Part shown: positions 8,540 to 16,687 of the stretch, piece after piece
How positions within the stretch are numbered: the first letter of the stretch is position 1
Layout: each line of letters opens with the position of its first letter
Assembly (NCBI RefSeq): GCF_023242475.1
Contig: NZ_JALJFG010000032.1
Span: 1 to 64,000 of the forward strand
Source of the DNA: Pseudomonas sp. MWU15-20650
Lineage (GTDB): Bacteria > Pseudomonadota > Gammaproteobacteria > Pseudomonadales > Pseudomonadaceae
Reading direction: 5' to 3'
Length of the DNA: 64,000 bases
Notes under the pieces: model-generated
Databases searched by the model: none
Seen by the model: only the letters and a program-made list of their open reading frames with translations
What the model was told of the DNA's origin: nothing
Position numbers and translations under genes: made by a program

Positions 8540-9718
8540 ATGCCTGCTGATTGTGTGTCCATTGTTGCCGCCGGTCATTCGCGTTTTGGTCGCCTGGAAG
8601 GCACTACGCTGGAAGACCTGATCGTCCAGGTCACCCGTGAAGCCCTGAGCGACGCGGCCATCGAGGCGTCGCAGATTGATGCGCTGTTCCTCGGCCACTT
8701 CAATTCGGGGCTGGTGCCCGACGGGTTTGCTGCCTCGTTGTTGCTGCAGGCCGATCCAGGGCTGCGCTTCAAACCGGCCACCCGTTGTGAAAACGCCTGT
8801 GCGTCCGGCTCGGCGGCGATCCAGGCGGGGGTCAACGCGATTCTCTCCGGCAGTGCCGAACTGGTGCTGGTGGTGGGTGCCGAGAAGATGACCCACACCC
8901 GCACCGCCGAGGTCACCCAGGCCCTGGCCGGCGCCGGCTATCAGAACGACCCGGCCGAGGCCGGCCTGAGCTTCCCGCAGTTGTTCGGCCGCGCCGCCCG
9001 CCAATACGCCGAGCGCTACCACTGCCCGTTGGGCTCGATGGCGGCCATCGCCACCAAGAACCACTCCAATGCCATGGCCAACCCGTTGGCGCAGATGCAT
9101 CGGGTGATGGATTTCGAGCATTGCAACAACGTGTCCCAGAGCAACCCCTTTGTGGCCGAGTCGCTGCGCCTGACCGATTGCTCGCTGATCAGCGACGGCG
9201 CGGCGGCGATTATCCTGGCGTCACCCAAGCGTGCGCGGGCGTTTCGCCGGGAGGTGCAACTGCGTGCGATGACCCAGGTCAACGACCTGTTACCCATCGC
9301 CCAGCGCGACATCCTGGCCTTTGAAGGCCCGCAGCGGGCGATTCACTCGGCGTTGCGCGGGGCCAACATCACCCTGGCCGACCTGAGTTTCGCCGAGGTG
9401 CACGACTGTTTCACCATCGCCGAGCTGCTGATCTACGAGGCCATGGGCCTGGCGCCCAAAGGCGAGGGGCACCGCGTGCTCGACAGCGGTGTGGTGCGGG
9501 CCGGTGGGCGGTTGCCGGTAAACCTCTCCGGCGGGCTCAAGGCCAAGGGCCATCCGGTGGGCGCTACAGGCGTCTCCATGCATGCCCTGGCGTTCCGGCA
9601 ATTGACCGGCGAGCCCATTGGCCTGGCGGTGCCCAACCCTGAGTTCGGGCTGGTGTTCAACATGGGCGGCATGGCGGTGGCCAACTACGCCTCGGTCTTA
9701 CAGGCGCGCAGGAGCTGA
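8540..9718 (+). CDS. thiolase-family acetyl-CoA acyltransferase (SCP2/SCPx-like)
   Basis: 392 residues of thiolase fold. The nucleophilic cysteine is Cys87 in RCENACASGSAAIQ. The second-domain motifs are EVHDCFTIAEL and the C-terminal GGLKAKGHPVGATG. HDCF in place of NEAFA is typical of SCPx-like thiolases, some of which act on branched or aromatic acyl-CoAs. It would cleave a 3-oxoacyl-CoA with CoA. It is the first gene of an operon: an acyl-CoA ligase gene begins 4 nt after its stop and an MHS symporter follows. No dedicated dehydrogenase or hydratase is present here, so intermediate steps must be encoded elsewhere. Confidence 0.9.
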   Translation: MPADCVSIVAAGHSRFGRLEGTTLEDLIVQVTREALSDAAIEASQIDALFLGHFNSGLVPDGFAASLLLQADPGLRFKPATRCENACASGSAAIQAGVNAILSGSAELVLVVGAEKMTHTRTAEVTQALAGAGYQNDPAEAGLSFPQLFGRAARQYAERYHCPLGSMAAIATKNHSNAMANPLAQMHRVMDFEHCNNVSQSNPFVAESLRLTDCSLISDGAAAIILASPKRARAFRREVQLRAMTQVNDLLPIAQRDILAFEGPQRAIHSALRGANITLADLSFAEVHDCFTIAELLIYEAMGLAPKGEGHRVLDSGVVRAGGRLPVNLSGGLKAKGHPVGATGVSMHALAFRQLTGEPIGLAVPNPEFGLVFNMGGMAVANYASVLQARRS

Positions 9719-9721
9719 ACG

Positions 9722-11254
9722 GTGAACATTGCCAACTGGCTGCACGACACCCAGCGCCGCACCCCGCAACGCCCGGCACTGTTCGACGGTACGCACCTGG
9801 TGGCCGACTACGCCACCTTCGCCGTCCATGTGCGCCAACGCGCCGCGTCCCTGGTCGATCAGCTCGGCCTGGTGCCGGGGGAGGCGGTGGCGGTGCTGAT
9901 GAAAAACAGCTGCGACTACCTGGAATTACTCTACGCCATCTGGTGGATGGGCGCCGTGGCCGTGCCGATCAACGCCAAGCTGCATCCGCGCGAAGCGGCG
10001 TGGATCGCCGATAACGCCGAGGCACGCCTGATCTTTACCGATGGCGGCCAGGTGTTTTCATCACGGGATTTGCCCCTGCGCTGCAAGGAACTGGACGGTC
10101 ACGTGCTGCCGCCGAGCCGTGGCTGGCCAACCCTGGAGCAACCCGTGCCACGCCGGGACCAGGACCTTGCCTGGCTGTTCTACACCTCTGGCACCACCGG
10201 GCGCTCCAAGGGCGTGATGCTGTCCCACGGCAACCTGATCGCCATGTCGCTGTGTTACGCCACGGATGTCGACCCCGTCAGCGCCGACGATGCGGTGGTG
10301 TATGCCGCGCCGATGTCCCATGGTGCCGGGCTGTACAACTTTATTCATGTGCGCTGCGGTGCGCGGCACGTGGTGCCGGCCTCCCACGGCTTTGACGCCG
10401 CCGAGCTGTTCGGGCTGGCGAGGCAGTTGGGCCATGTGTCGTTGTTCGCGGCGCCGACCATGGTCAAGCGCATGGTCGAGCAGGCACGGCGCCAGGGTTA
10501 CCACGGTGAAGGGATCAAGACCCTGGTGTATGGCGGCGGCCCCATGTACCTGGCCGACCTGCGCGAGGCCGTCGATACCTTCGGCCCGCGCCTGGTGCAG
10601 ATCTACGGCCAAGGTGAGAGCCCGATGACCATCAGCGTGCTGCCCCGTGCGTTGATTGCCGACCGTCAGCGCGCGGACTGGGACACCCTGGCCGCCTCGG
10701 TCGGCCACGCGCAAGCGTGCGTGGAAATTCGCATCCTGGATGCCGACCACCAGCCACTGCCCACCGGGCTGCGTGGGGAAATTGCCGTGCGTGGTGCCAC
10801 GGTGATGCAAGGCTATTGGCGCAACCCCGAGGCTTCCCGGCGGGCGCTGGTCGATGACTGGCTGCTGACTGGCGATATCGGCTTTCTCGACGCGGCCGGT
10901 TACCTGACCCTGACGGATCGCTCCAAGGATGTGATCATCAGCGGTGGCAGCAACGTCTACCCGCGTGAAGTCGAGGAGGTGTTGGCGCAACATCCCGAGG
11001 TGTTTGAAGTGTGTGTGGTGGGCGAGCCGGACGCGCAATGGGGCGAGTCGGTGGTGGCCTTTGTGGTGACCCGCAGTGGCCAGCCACTCGATGAAGCCGA
11101 ACTCACGGCGTGGTTCCTTGAGCGCATGGCCTCGTTCAAAAAACCGAAAAAGTACGTGTGGCGCAGCGAGTTGCCCAAGAACAGTTATGGCAAGGTGCTC
11201 AAGACCGACTTGCGGCAATGGTTGCAAGCCGCGAATATCGCTGCGCTTCCCTAG
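9722..11254 (+). CDS. AMP-forming acyl-CoA ligase (ANL superfamily)
   Basis: 510 residues from a GTG start preceded by AGGAG with a 7-nt gap. The ATP-binding P-loop is FYTSGTTGRSKGVM, the second core motif is YGQGESPMT, the adenylate motif is TGDIG, and the hinge/C-domain reads DRSKDVIISGGSNVYPREVE. The catalytic lysine lies in PKNSYGKVLK. It activates a carboxylic acid to its CoA ester via acyl-AMP. It sits between a thiolase and a proton symporter, so a substrate is likely imported, activated here and cleaved by the thiolase. Chain or ring type of the acid cannot be decided. Confidence 0.9.
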   Translation: MNIANWLHDTQRRTPQRPALFDGTHLVADYATFAVHVRQRAASLVDQLGLVPGEAVAVLMKNSCDYLELLYAIWWMGAVAVPINAKLHPREAAWIADNAEARLIFTDGGQVFSSRDLPLRCKELDGHVLPPSRGWPTLEQPVPRRDQDLAWLFYTSGTTGRSKGVMLSHGNLIAMSLCYATDVDPVSADDAVVYAAPMSHGAGLYNFIHVRCGARHVVPASHGFDAAELFGLARQLGHVSLFAAPTMVKRMVEQARRQGYHGEGIKTLVYGGGPMYLADLREAVDTFGPRLVQIYGQGESPMTISVLPRALIADRQRADWDTLAASVGHAQACVEIRILDADHQPLPTGLRGEIAVRGATVMQGYWRNPEASRRALVDDWLLTGDIGFLDAAGYLTLTDRSKDVIISGGSNVYPREVEEVLAQHPEVFEVCVVGEPDAQWGESVVAFVVTRSGQPLDEAELTAWFLERMASFKKPKKYVWRSELPKNSYGKVLKTDLRQWLQAANIAALP

Positions 11255-11283
11255 GATAGACAATCAGACAAGGAGTCCCCTCG

Positions 11284-12603
11284 ATGGGCAATCATCCGCA
11301 AGACACGGCCCGCAAGCGGCGCCGTGCATTCCTCGGTGCCACCTCCGGCCACTTGATCGAGTGGTACGACTACGGCGTGTACGGTTTTCTCGCCGTCTAT
11401 ATCGGCCAGGCATTCTTCGTCTCCGATGACCCCACCACCAGCCTGTTGGCCAGCTTCGCCGCATTTGCCTTGAGCTTCTTTATTCGCCCCCTGGGTGGGC
11501 TGTTCTTCGGCCCGCTGGCCGACAAGATCGGGCGCCGCAAAACCCTGATCATGGCGCTGGTGATGATGACCGGCTCCACGGTACTGCTGGGCCTGTTGCC
11601 CACCTATGCCACCCTGGGCATCGCAGCCCCGATCCTGTTGATTCTGGTGCGTTGTGTGCAAGGCTTTTCGGCGGGCGGCGAGATCGGCACCGTCACCAGC
11701 TTTATCTCTGAATACGCAGGCACAGGCCGACGTGGTTTCGCGACGTGCTGGTTGATGGTCACCGCCGTGCTCGGCCTGTTGCTGGGCGGCGCCGTGGCCA
11801 ATGGCATGACCTGGGTGATGGGCGCCGACGTGATGCAGGAATGGGCCTGGCGCGTGCCGTTCCTGATCGCTGCGCCCCTGGGTTTTATCTCCCTGTATAT
11901 CCGTCTCAAGCTGGAAGACAGCCCCGAGTTCCTCGCCCTGCAACGCGCCGGGCAAACCTCCCGCGCGCCGCTGCGGGAAGTCTGGCAGTGGAAGCGCGCG
12001 ATTGCCCTGGTGTTCTTTATCATCACCTTGCACAGCTCGATCTTTTACCTGGTGCTGACCTTTGCCTCGACCTACATGGCCAAGATCCTCAAGTTCGACA
12101 GCGGCACGACCTTGCTCTACGTGTTCGTCGCCAGTTTCTCGGCGGCATTCGTGATGCCGTTCGGCGGGGCATTTACCGATAAGTACGGGCGCAAGCCGTT
12201 CCTGATGGTGATCGGGACGTTGGCAACCTTGGCGATGTTCTGGCTATTCAAAATGGCGCCGACTGCCACGCCTGCGTCGTTCTTTGCGCCGTTGATGGCG
12301 GTGGCGATTCTGTTCGGGCTGTATGCATCGTCGACCTATGCGTTGATGAGCGAGTTGCTGCCCACGCGGATTCGGTCTACCGGGATTGCGGTGGCCTATA
12401 ACGTGCCGGTGGCGGTGTTTGGCGGCAGTGCACCCCTGATCTCCACTTGGCTGATCAAGGTGACGGGCGACATTACCTCGCCGTGGTACTTCTACGTGGC
12501 CACTGGCGTGGTGTCGCTTATCGCCCTGGTGGTGTTACGCAAGGAGGATTTTGTGGCCAGCGGTAATCCGGTGGCAGTGCCCATCAAGGCGGCTTTGGCC
12601 TGA
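11284..12603 (+). CDS. MHS-family metabolite:proton symporter (MFS)
   Basis: 439 residues with about 12 membrane spans. The metabolite:H+ symporter hallmarks are present: GHLIEWYDYGVYGFLA in helix 1, GPLADKIGRRKTLI in loop 2-3, and RCVQGFSAGGEIGTVTSFI in helix 4. The family (ShiA, ProP, KgtP, CitA) takes up organic acids or betaines with protons. AAGGAG precedes the ATG. It is the third gene of the thiolase-ligase operon and probably imports that pathway's substrate. The REPIN array begins about 30 bp past its stop, so the array marks the operon's 3' end. Confidence 0.9.
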   Translation: MGNHPQDTARKRRRAFLGATSGHLIEWYDYGVYGFLAVYIGQAFFVSDDPTTSLLASFAAFALSFFIRPLGGLFFGPLADKIGRRKTLIMALVMMTGSTVLLGLLPTYATLGIAAPILLILVRCVQGFSAGGEIGTVTSFISEYAGTGRRGFATCWLMVTAVLGLLLGGAVANGMTWVMGADVMQEWAWRVPFLIAAPLGFISLYIRLKLEDSPEFLALQRAGQTSRAPLREVWQWKRAIALVFFIITLHSSIFYLVLTFASTYMAKILKFDSGTTLLYVFVASFSAAFVMPFGGAFTDKYGRKPFLMVIGTLATLAMFWLFKMAPTATPASFFAPLMAVAILFGLYASSTYALMSELLPTRIRSTGIAVAYNVPVAVFGGSAPLISTWLIKVTGDITSPWYFYVATGVVSLIALVVLRKEDFVASGNPVAVPIKAALA

Positions 12604-12629
12604 TGATTGTCTGCGGTGTCCGCTAATTA

Positions 12630-13272
12630 AGGGCGATCAAGCTGTGGGAGAGGGCTTGGGTCCTCGCCCGTCCGGCCAGCGTGGTTTAACGGGAAGCCTG
12701 AGATCAAAAAGCCGGTAGATATCTACCTGAGTCATGGAGATCAAACTGTGGGAGGGGGCTTGCTCCCGATGGCGGTGGCTCAGTCACAGCTGCATTGACT
12801 GACGCTCCCTCATCGGGAGCAAGCCCCCTCCCACATTGGGTCCTCGCCCGTCCGGCCAGCGTGGTTTAACGGGAAGCCTGAGATCAAAAAGCCGGTAGAT
12901 ATCTACCTGAATAATGGAGATCAAACTGTGGGAGGGGGCTTGCTCCCGATGGCGGTGGTTCAGTCACAGCTGCATTGATTGACACTCCCTCATCGGGAGC
13001 AAGCCCCCTCCCACATTGGGTCCTCGCCCGTCCGGCCAGCGTGGTTTAACGGGAAGCCTGAAATCAAAAAGCCGGTAGATATCTACCTGAATAATGGAGA
13101 TCAAACTGTGGGAGAGGGCTTGGGTCCTCGCCCGTCCGGCCAGCGTGGTTTAGCGGGAAGCCTGAAATCAAAAAGCCGGTAGATATCTACCTGAATAATG
13201 GAGATCAAACTGTGGGAGGGGGCTTGCTCCCGATGGCGGAGAGTCAGTCACCGCTTCATTTGCTGACACTCC
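12630..13272. repeat. tandem REPIN array with 180-bp period and deletion variants
   Basis: The 685-bp gap between 12604 and 13288 is almost entirely repeat. A roughly 87-bp REPIN, with arms GTGGGAGGGGGCTTGCTCCC and its complement, alternates with a near-identical 87-94-bp spacer (TCCTCGCCCGTCCGGCCAGC to GGAGATCAAACT). Full units are 12661-12840 and 12841-13020. The unit at 13021-13124 is 104 bp because its REPIN has collapsed to GTGGGAGAGGGCTTGGG, and the same collapsed form opens the array at 12644. The last REPIN (13212-13272) lost most of its right arm. Each spacer carries the 14-bp palindrome GGTAGATATCTACC. Short ORFs inside are not credible. Confidence 0.92.
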
Positions 13273-13288
13273 ACATTTAGCCTGTCTC

Positions 13289-13600
13289 TCAAGGCCGTTG
13301 CGGTTTAACCGACGTCCCAAACGTATTGCCCATGCGCGTGCCGGTCGCTGCCGGGGTGGCTAGACCCACTTGGTTAGGCGGCCGCTTTTGCACCGGGACG
13401 TTCTGTGCTTCACGGTTTTTTTGCGTGGCCTTGGACGCGTCCGGGTCGTTGCCCATTTGCTGGCTCAGGCAGCCGTAGTCGGGCGCTTTATAGCCATCCA
13501 CTGTCACTTCCGTGCAGCCTTTGGCCGTCGTTTCAGCGTGGGCGAGCAGGGGTAATACGGCGCACAACCCTAGGCTGGCGAGTACGGCACAACGCTTCAT
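13289..13600 (-). CDS. small exported protein of unknown function
   Basis: 103 residues with a clear signal peptide (MKRCAVLASLGLCAVLPLLAHA). The mature part of about 80 residues has two cysteines (KGCTE, DYGCLSQQM) that could pair, and a Pro/Gly-rich, low-complexity tail (KRPPNQVGLATPAATGTRMG). I do not recognise a domain. The motif YGCLSQQMGND occurs in small Pseudomonas periplasmic proteins, as far as I recall. It is transcribed away from vreA across a 127-bp gap. Function unknown. Confidence 0.7.
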   Translation of the reverse strand: MKRCAVLASLGLCAVLPLLAHAETTAKGCTEVTVDGYKAPDYGCLSQQMGNDPDASKATQKNREAQNVPVQKRPPNQVGLATPAATGTRMGNTFGTSVKPQRP

Positions 13601-13669
13601 CGGGGCCTCCTGGCAGGCCCGTGGAGGTGGGCCATTAGCCTGGCAAAGTGTAGTGCAGTGGGCTTGTCG

Positions 13670-13713
13670 TCACCGTGATGTTTTTTTTGCTATCACCGTA
13701 ACATCAGATTCAT
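13670..13713 (+). promoter_or_regulatory. repeated operator-like sites before vreA
   Basis: TCACCGTGATG (13670) and TCACCGTAACATC (13693) share TCACCGT at a 23-bp spacing, about two helical turns, either side of a T8 run. Overlapping the second, CCGTAACATCAGATTCAT (13696-13713) fits two 7-bp halves 11 bp apart, ending in TTCAT like the reverse complement of the sites before pdtA and phdA. It may be a degenerate Pho box. The site is close to the ATG at 13728, which fits better if the GTG at 13755 is the true start. Confidence 0.3.
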
Positions 13714-13727
13714 AAACTGGCCTCAGG

Positions 13728-14462
13728 ATGACGGTTTTCAAGGACACGTCGACCGTGCAGCGAAGGCGAGCGGGGGGGGAATTCAGAGGCTGGAGGCGTG
13801 CCGCAGGCGCCCTGGTCTTGCTGTTGCTGCTGAGTGGGTTCGAGCCCGCCCAGGCACACCCCCCGCTGCTGACACTGGACCTGCCGGCACAAGATCTGGA
13901 GCACGCACTGCACGCCTACAGCCGCGCCACCGGTATGGCGGTGCTGGTCGACCGCGAGCTGACGCGGGGCCGGCGCTCCATCGGTGTGCAAGGGCGTTTC
14001 ACCGCGCAAGAGGCGCTGGCAGTGTTGCTGACGGGGAGCGGTCTGATGGCTCGTTATGCGCGCGATGATGCGTTTACCTTGCAGGTGCCACAGGTCAGCC
14101 AGGCGCCCTTGGCCCGGGGGGCGATGGCTCGCAGCGCCGCGCGGATCAACCACAGTTACGCCACGGCCTTGCAGCAGGCGATCGAGGCCAGCTTGTGCCG
14201 TTCTCCGCTGACCCGTCCTGGCAGCTTTCGTGCGCTGGTGCAGGTGTGGGTCAACGCCGAGGGCATCATCGAACACAGTCGGCTGGTCAGCTCCACCGGC
14301 GATGCACAACGCGATGAGGCGCTGGTACGCAGCCTGGGCGCGGCACGGGTCGAACGCCCGGCGCCGAGCTCACTGCGCCAGCCAGTGACCTTACTTTTGA
14401 TGCCCGACACAACAGGAATGCGCATGGAATGCACAGCAGGGAACGGAGCCACGCAGGGATGA
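13728..14462 (+). CDS. vreA: VreA-like signalling protein: STN plus TonB-C-like domain
   Basis: 244 residues. A hydrophobic export segment (GALVLLLLLSGFEPAQA) is followed by an STN (secretin/TonB short N-terminal) domain at about 47-115 (LDLPAQDLEHALHAYSRATG) and a TonB C-terminal-like domain at about 145-232 (FRALVQVWVNAEGIIEHSRL). No beta-barrel receptor follows. P. aeruginosa VreA of the PUMA3 system has the same odd plan. It probably feeds a signal to the FecR-like VreR. Its stop overlaps the sigma-factor ATG by 4 bp. The SD fit at ATG 13728 is poor; GTG 13755, with AAGGA 10 nt upstream, is a possible alternative. Confidence 0.8.
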   Translation: MTVFKDTSTVQRRRAGGEFRGWRRAAGALVLLLLLSGFEPAQAHPPLLTLDLPAQDLEHALHAYSRATGMAVLVDRELTRGRRSIGVQGRFTAQEALAVLLTGSGLMARYARDDAFTLQVPQVSQAPLARGAMARSAARINHSYATALQQAIEASLCRSPLTRPGSFRALVQVWVNAEGIIEHSRLVSSTGDAQRDEALVRSLGAARVERPAPSSLRQPVTLLLMPDTTGMRMECTAGNGATQG

Positions 14463-15004
14463 AAAATACCGGGCACAGTGCGATGGTCAGTTTGTTCCTG
14501 GCATCCTACGAGGACTTCAAGGTGCGTTTGCGCAAGCGCCTGGGCTCAGAGGACCTGGCCAACGACGTGCTGCATGAAACCTACCTGCGCGTCGACCGCA
14601 TGGATGTGCCGCCGAACCTGCAACAACCCAATGCCTACCTGTACCGCATGGCGCTGAACATCGCCGCCGATCGTCGCCAGGCGGATGCTCGCTTGCTCAC
14701 CGGCAGCGAAGTCCAAGAGCTGCTGCAAAGTAGCGACGAAGCCCAAGACCCTTCACGGGTGGTGGGCGGCCAGCGCGAGATCCAATCCCTGGTCAAGGCC
14801 CTCTACGAACTGCCGGCACGACGGCGCAAAATCCTGATTGCCGCACGCCTGGAAGAGGCGCCCCATCTGGAGATTTCCCAGCGGTTCGGCATTTCCACGC
14901 GCATGGTCGAGAAGGAAATCAAGGCCGCCCTGGGCCACTGCGCCAAGCGTCTCGAAAGAAAAGTGATTCAGCGGTTCGGTCCCGGGGCCGGAAAACCGTC
15001 TTAG
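14459..15004 (+). CDS. vreI: ECF sigma factor, VreI-like
   Basis: 181 residues from the ATG that overlaps the vreA stop (ATGA). Sigma region 2 spans about 10-75 (YEDFKVRLRKRLGSEDLAND, HETYLRVDRM, NAYLYRMALNIAADRRQAD). Region 4 spans about 112-165 (YELPARRRKILIAARLEE, ISQRFGISTRMVEKEIKAAL), typical of FecI-type iron-starvation sigma factors. In P. aeruginosa VreI drives the hxc and pdt genes, with PhoB input at low phosphate. The order vreA-vreI-vreR followed by hxc supports the assignment. The GC-rich linker between regions shows no extra domain. Confidence 0.88.
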   Translation: MKNTGHSAMVSLFLASYEDFKVRLRKRLGSEDLANDVLHETYLRVDRMDVPPNLQQPNAYLYRMALNIAADRRQADARLLTGSEVQELLQSSDEAQDPSRVVGGQREIQSLVKALYELPARRRKILIAARLEEAPHLEISQRFGISTRMVEKEIKAALGHCAKRLERKVIQRFGPGAGKPS

Positions 15005-15041
15005 TAGCGAGTCCCTGATAAAACCGTGAGTATTTGCGCGC

Positions 15042-15968
15042 TTGAACATCTTTAACCTCTCCGCCGCCCGGAACAAACCCGCCAACCCCTTGCACGACGA
15101 AGCGCGCGATTGGCTGGTGTTGCTGACCTCGGGCCAGGCCACCGTGGCCGACGCCAAAGCCCTGCGCGCCTGGTGCGCCCAGAGCCCCGAGCATGCCCAG
15201 GCATTCGAGCAGGCCAAGGTAATCTGGCAACAACTGGGCGCGGCCGCCGAGCAACTGGAACGTCCACGTCATTTTGGCCGCCGTGCCTTCCTCGGCGGCG
15301 CGCTGGCCGCTTCGGCGGCAGTGGTGATGGTGCAGGTCGGCGTGCCGGGCGGCTTCTCCGGGCTGACTGCCGACTACCGCACTGCCGTCGGCGAGCAACG
15401 CCAAGTGCAACTGAGTGAAGGGGTCAGCCTGGAACTCAACACCCAGACGCGCATCAGTCGGGTCGGGCAGGGCATCGAACTGCTCGAAGGCGAAGTCGAA
15501 GTGGTCGCCCACCTGGCACAGCCGCTCAAGGTCCAGGCCGGGCAAGGCTGGGTGAGCGCGGCGCATGCGCGTTTCAATGTGCGCAATACCGGCAACACGG
15601 TATGCGTGACCTGCATCGAGGGTTCATTGTCGGTGGACGCCGCCGGCAACAGTGTGAGCCTGGGCAGCGGCCGGCAACTGACCTACGACGCAGCTGGCAT
15701 GGACGAACCGATCGTCGTCGATACCCAGGCGGTCGTAGCCTGGCGCGAGCAGGTGCTGGTCTTCAACAACGCACCACTGGCCACGGTGGTGGACGAAATC
15801 AACCGCTATCGCCCGGGAATGCTGGTACTGCTCAACAAAGAACTGGGCCAGCGGCGCGTGCAGGCGCGCTTCAGTTTGCAGCAGTTGGCGGGGGTGGCGT
15901 TGTTGATTCGCGATGCGTATGGGGCCAAGTGCACGGAGTTGCCGGGTGGGGTGGTGCTGTTGAGTTGA
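15042..15968 (+). CDS. vreR: FecR-family anti-sigma regulator, VreR-like
   Basis: 308 residues. An in-frame stop at 15027 forces the start to TTG 15042 or later; no good ribosome site is visible. Residues 18-62 are the cytoplasmic sigma-binding DUF4880 (HDEARDWLVLLTSGQATVAD; SPEHAQAFEQAKVIW). One membrane segment follows (FLGGALAASAAVVMVQVG, about 86-105). The FecR domain comes next (EGVSLELNTQTRISRV; LLEGEVEVV). The C-terminus is STN-like (LATVVDEINRYRPGML). It should hold VreI inactive until VreA signals, probably with regulated proteolysis as in other FecR proteins. Confidence 0.88.
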   Translation: MNIFNLSAARNKPANPLHDEARDWLVLLTSGQATVADAKALRAWCAQSPEHAQAFEQAKVIWQQLGAAAEQLERPRHFGRRAFLGGALAASAAVVMVQVGVPGGFSGLTADYRTAVGEQRQVQLSEGVSLELNTQTRISRVGQGIELLEGEVEVVAHLAQPLKVQAGQGWVSAAHARFNVRNTGNTVCVTCIEGSLSVDAAGNSVSLGSGRQLTYDAAGMDEPIVVDTQAVVAWREQVLVFNNAPLATVVDEINRYRPGMLVLLNKELGQRRVQARFSLQQLAGVALLIRDAYGAKCTELPGGVVLLS

Positions 15969-16035
15969 GGTACCCTGTTCAATTTGTAGATCATGGTTAA
16001 TCGTCACGCATACGACTATCACCCAAGGAAAGCTG

Positions 16036-16542
16036 ATGGCCCTTACCAGTAAAATCTCGCCCTATGATCCTCAATGGCCGTTCCTTTTCACTCGCGAAAA
16101 ACACCGGCTGGCAGAGGGCTTCGCAGCTGAGCTGATTGACATTCATCATGTCGGCAGTACCGCTGTTCCCGGGCTTTGCGCCAAACCGGAAATCGACATT
16201 TTAGTTGTAGTGTCTGAGCACCTCAATGAAGCGGCTCGTAACGGGTTCATGCAGACATTGGGCTATGGACGGGGCTCCGATCTTTCGACCGATCATCACT
16301 TTTACCGACGCGATGTCGATGGGGTGCGAACGCATAAAATACATGTGTGCGCTGCCGGACATGGGCAGATTGCGCGGATGTTACGCTTTCGAGACCTCTT
16401 GAGAGAAAACGCCAGTATCCGGCAGCAGTATCAGGATTTGAAGCTACAGCTCGAGGCCACTAACTGCGGCGGTATTGCCGAGTATCTTGCACGCAAGGCA
16501 CCCTGCATTGATGCTTGGATGAGCAGGTATCCAGAGACCTAG
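16036..16542 (+). CDS. GrpB-family nucleotidyltransferase-like protein
   Basis: 168 residues of the GrpB family (PF04229), a nucleotidyltransferase-fold group. Visible motifs are YDPQWPFLF, IHHVGSTAVPGLCAKPEIDI (the GS...D.D core with the acidic pair in EIDILV) and THKIHVC. An AAGGAAAG site precedes the ATG. Biochemical role is poorly known; some relatives act as nucleotidyltransferases on small molecules. It sits between vreR and the convergent hxcW. As I recall the P. aeruginosa order, vreR and hxcW are adjacent there, so this gene looks inserted. The lower-GC codon use differs from its neighbours. Confidence 0.85.
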   Translation: MALTSKISPYDPQWPFLFTREKHRLAEGFAAELIDIHHVGSTAVPGLCAKPEIDILVVVSEHLNEAARNGFMQTLGYGRGSDLSTDHHFYRRDVDGVRTHKIHVCAAGHGQIARMLRFRDLLRENASIRQQYQDLKLQLEATNCGGIAEYLARKAPCIDAWMSRYPET

Positions 16543-16687
16543 AGTCACCCCGGATTGACCCTAGGCCCCGAAGGCTCAGTGAGTTCCAAACACAAGGTAC
16601 AAACCGCCTCGGCCCACCCGATGGATGCCACCTTATTGGGGCGGCGCTTCCACAAGGCGCTCCCAGAGGGCGTGGTGCTTGGATCGT

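Noticed and set aside
12979..13182. 67-codon open frame inside the REPIN array
   Set aside because: It is made wholly of repeat sequence, has no ribosome site and is broken in the sister units.
12630..13272. CRISPR-like appearance of regularly spaced repeats
   Set aside because: Both repeat and spacer are near-identical between units and the repeat is a long REP palindrome of about 87 bp; no unique spacers and no cas genes.
16543..16687. Small gene between grpB and hxcW
   Set aside because: Short plus-strand frames there lack a ribosome site and overlap the hxcW 3' end; I see nothing convincing in this 145-bp convergent gap.
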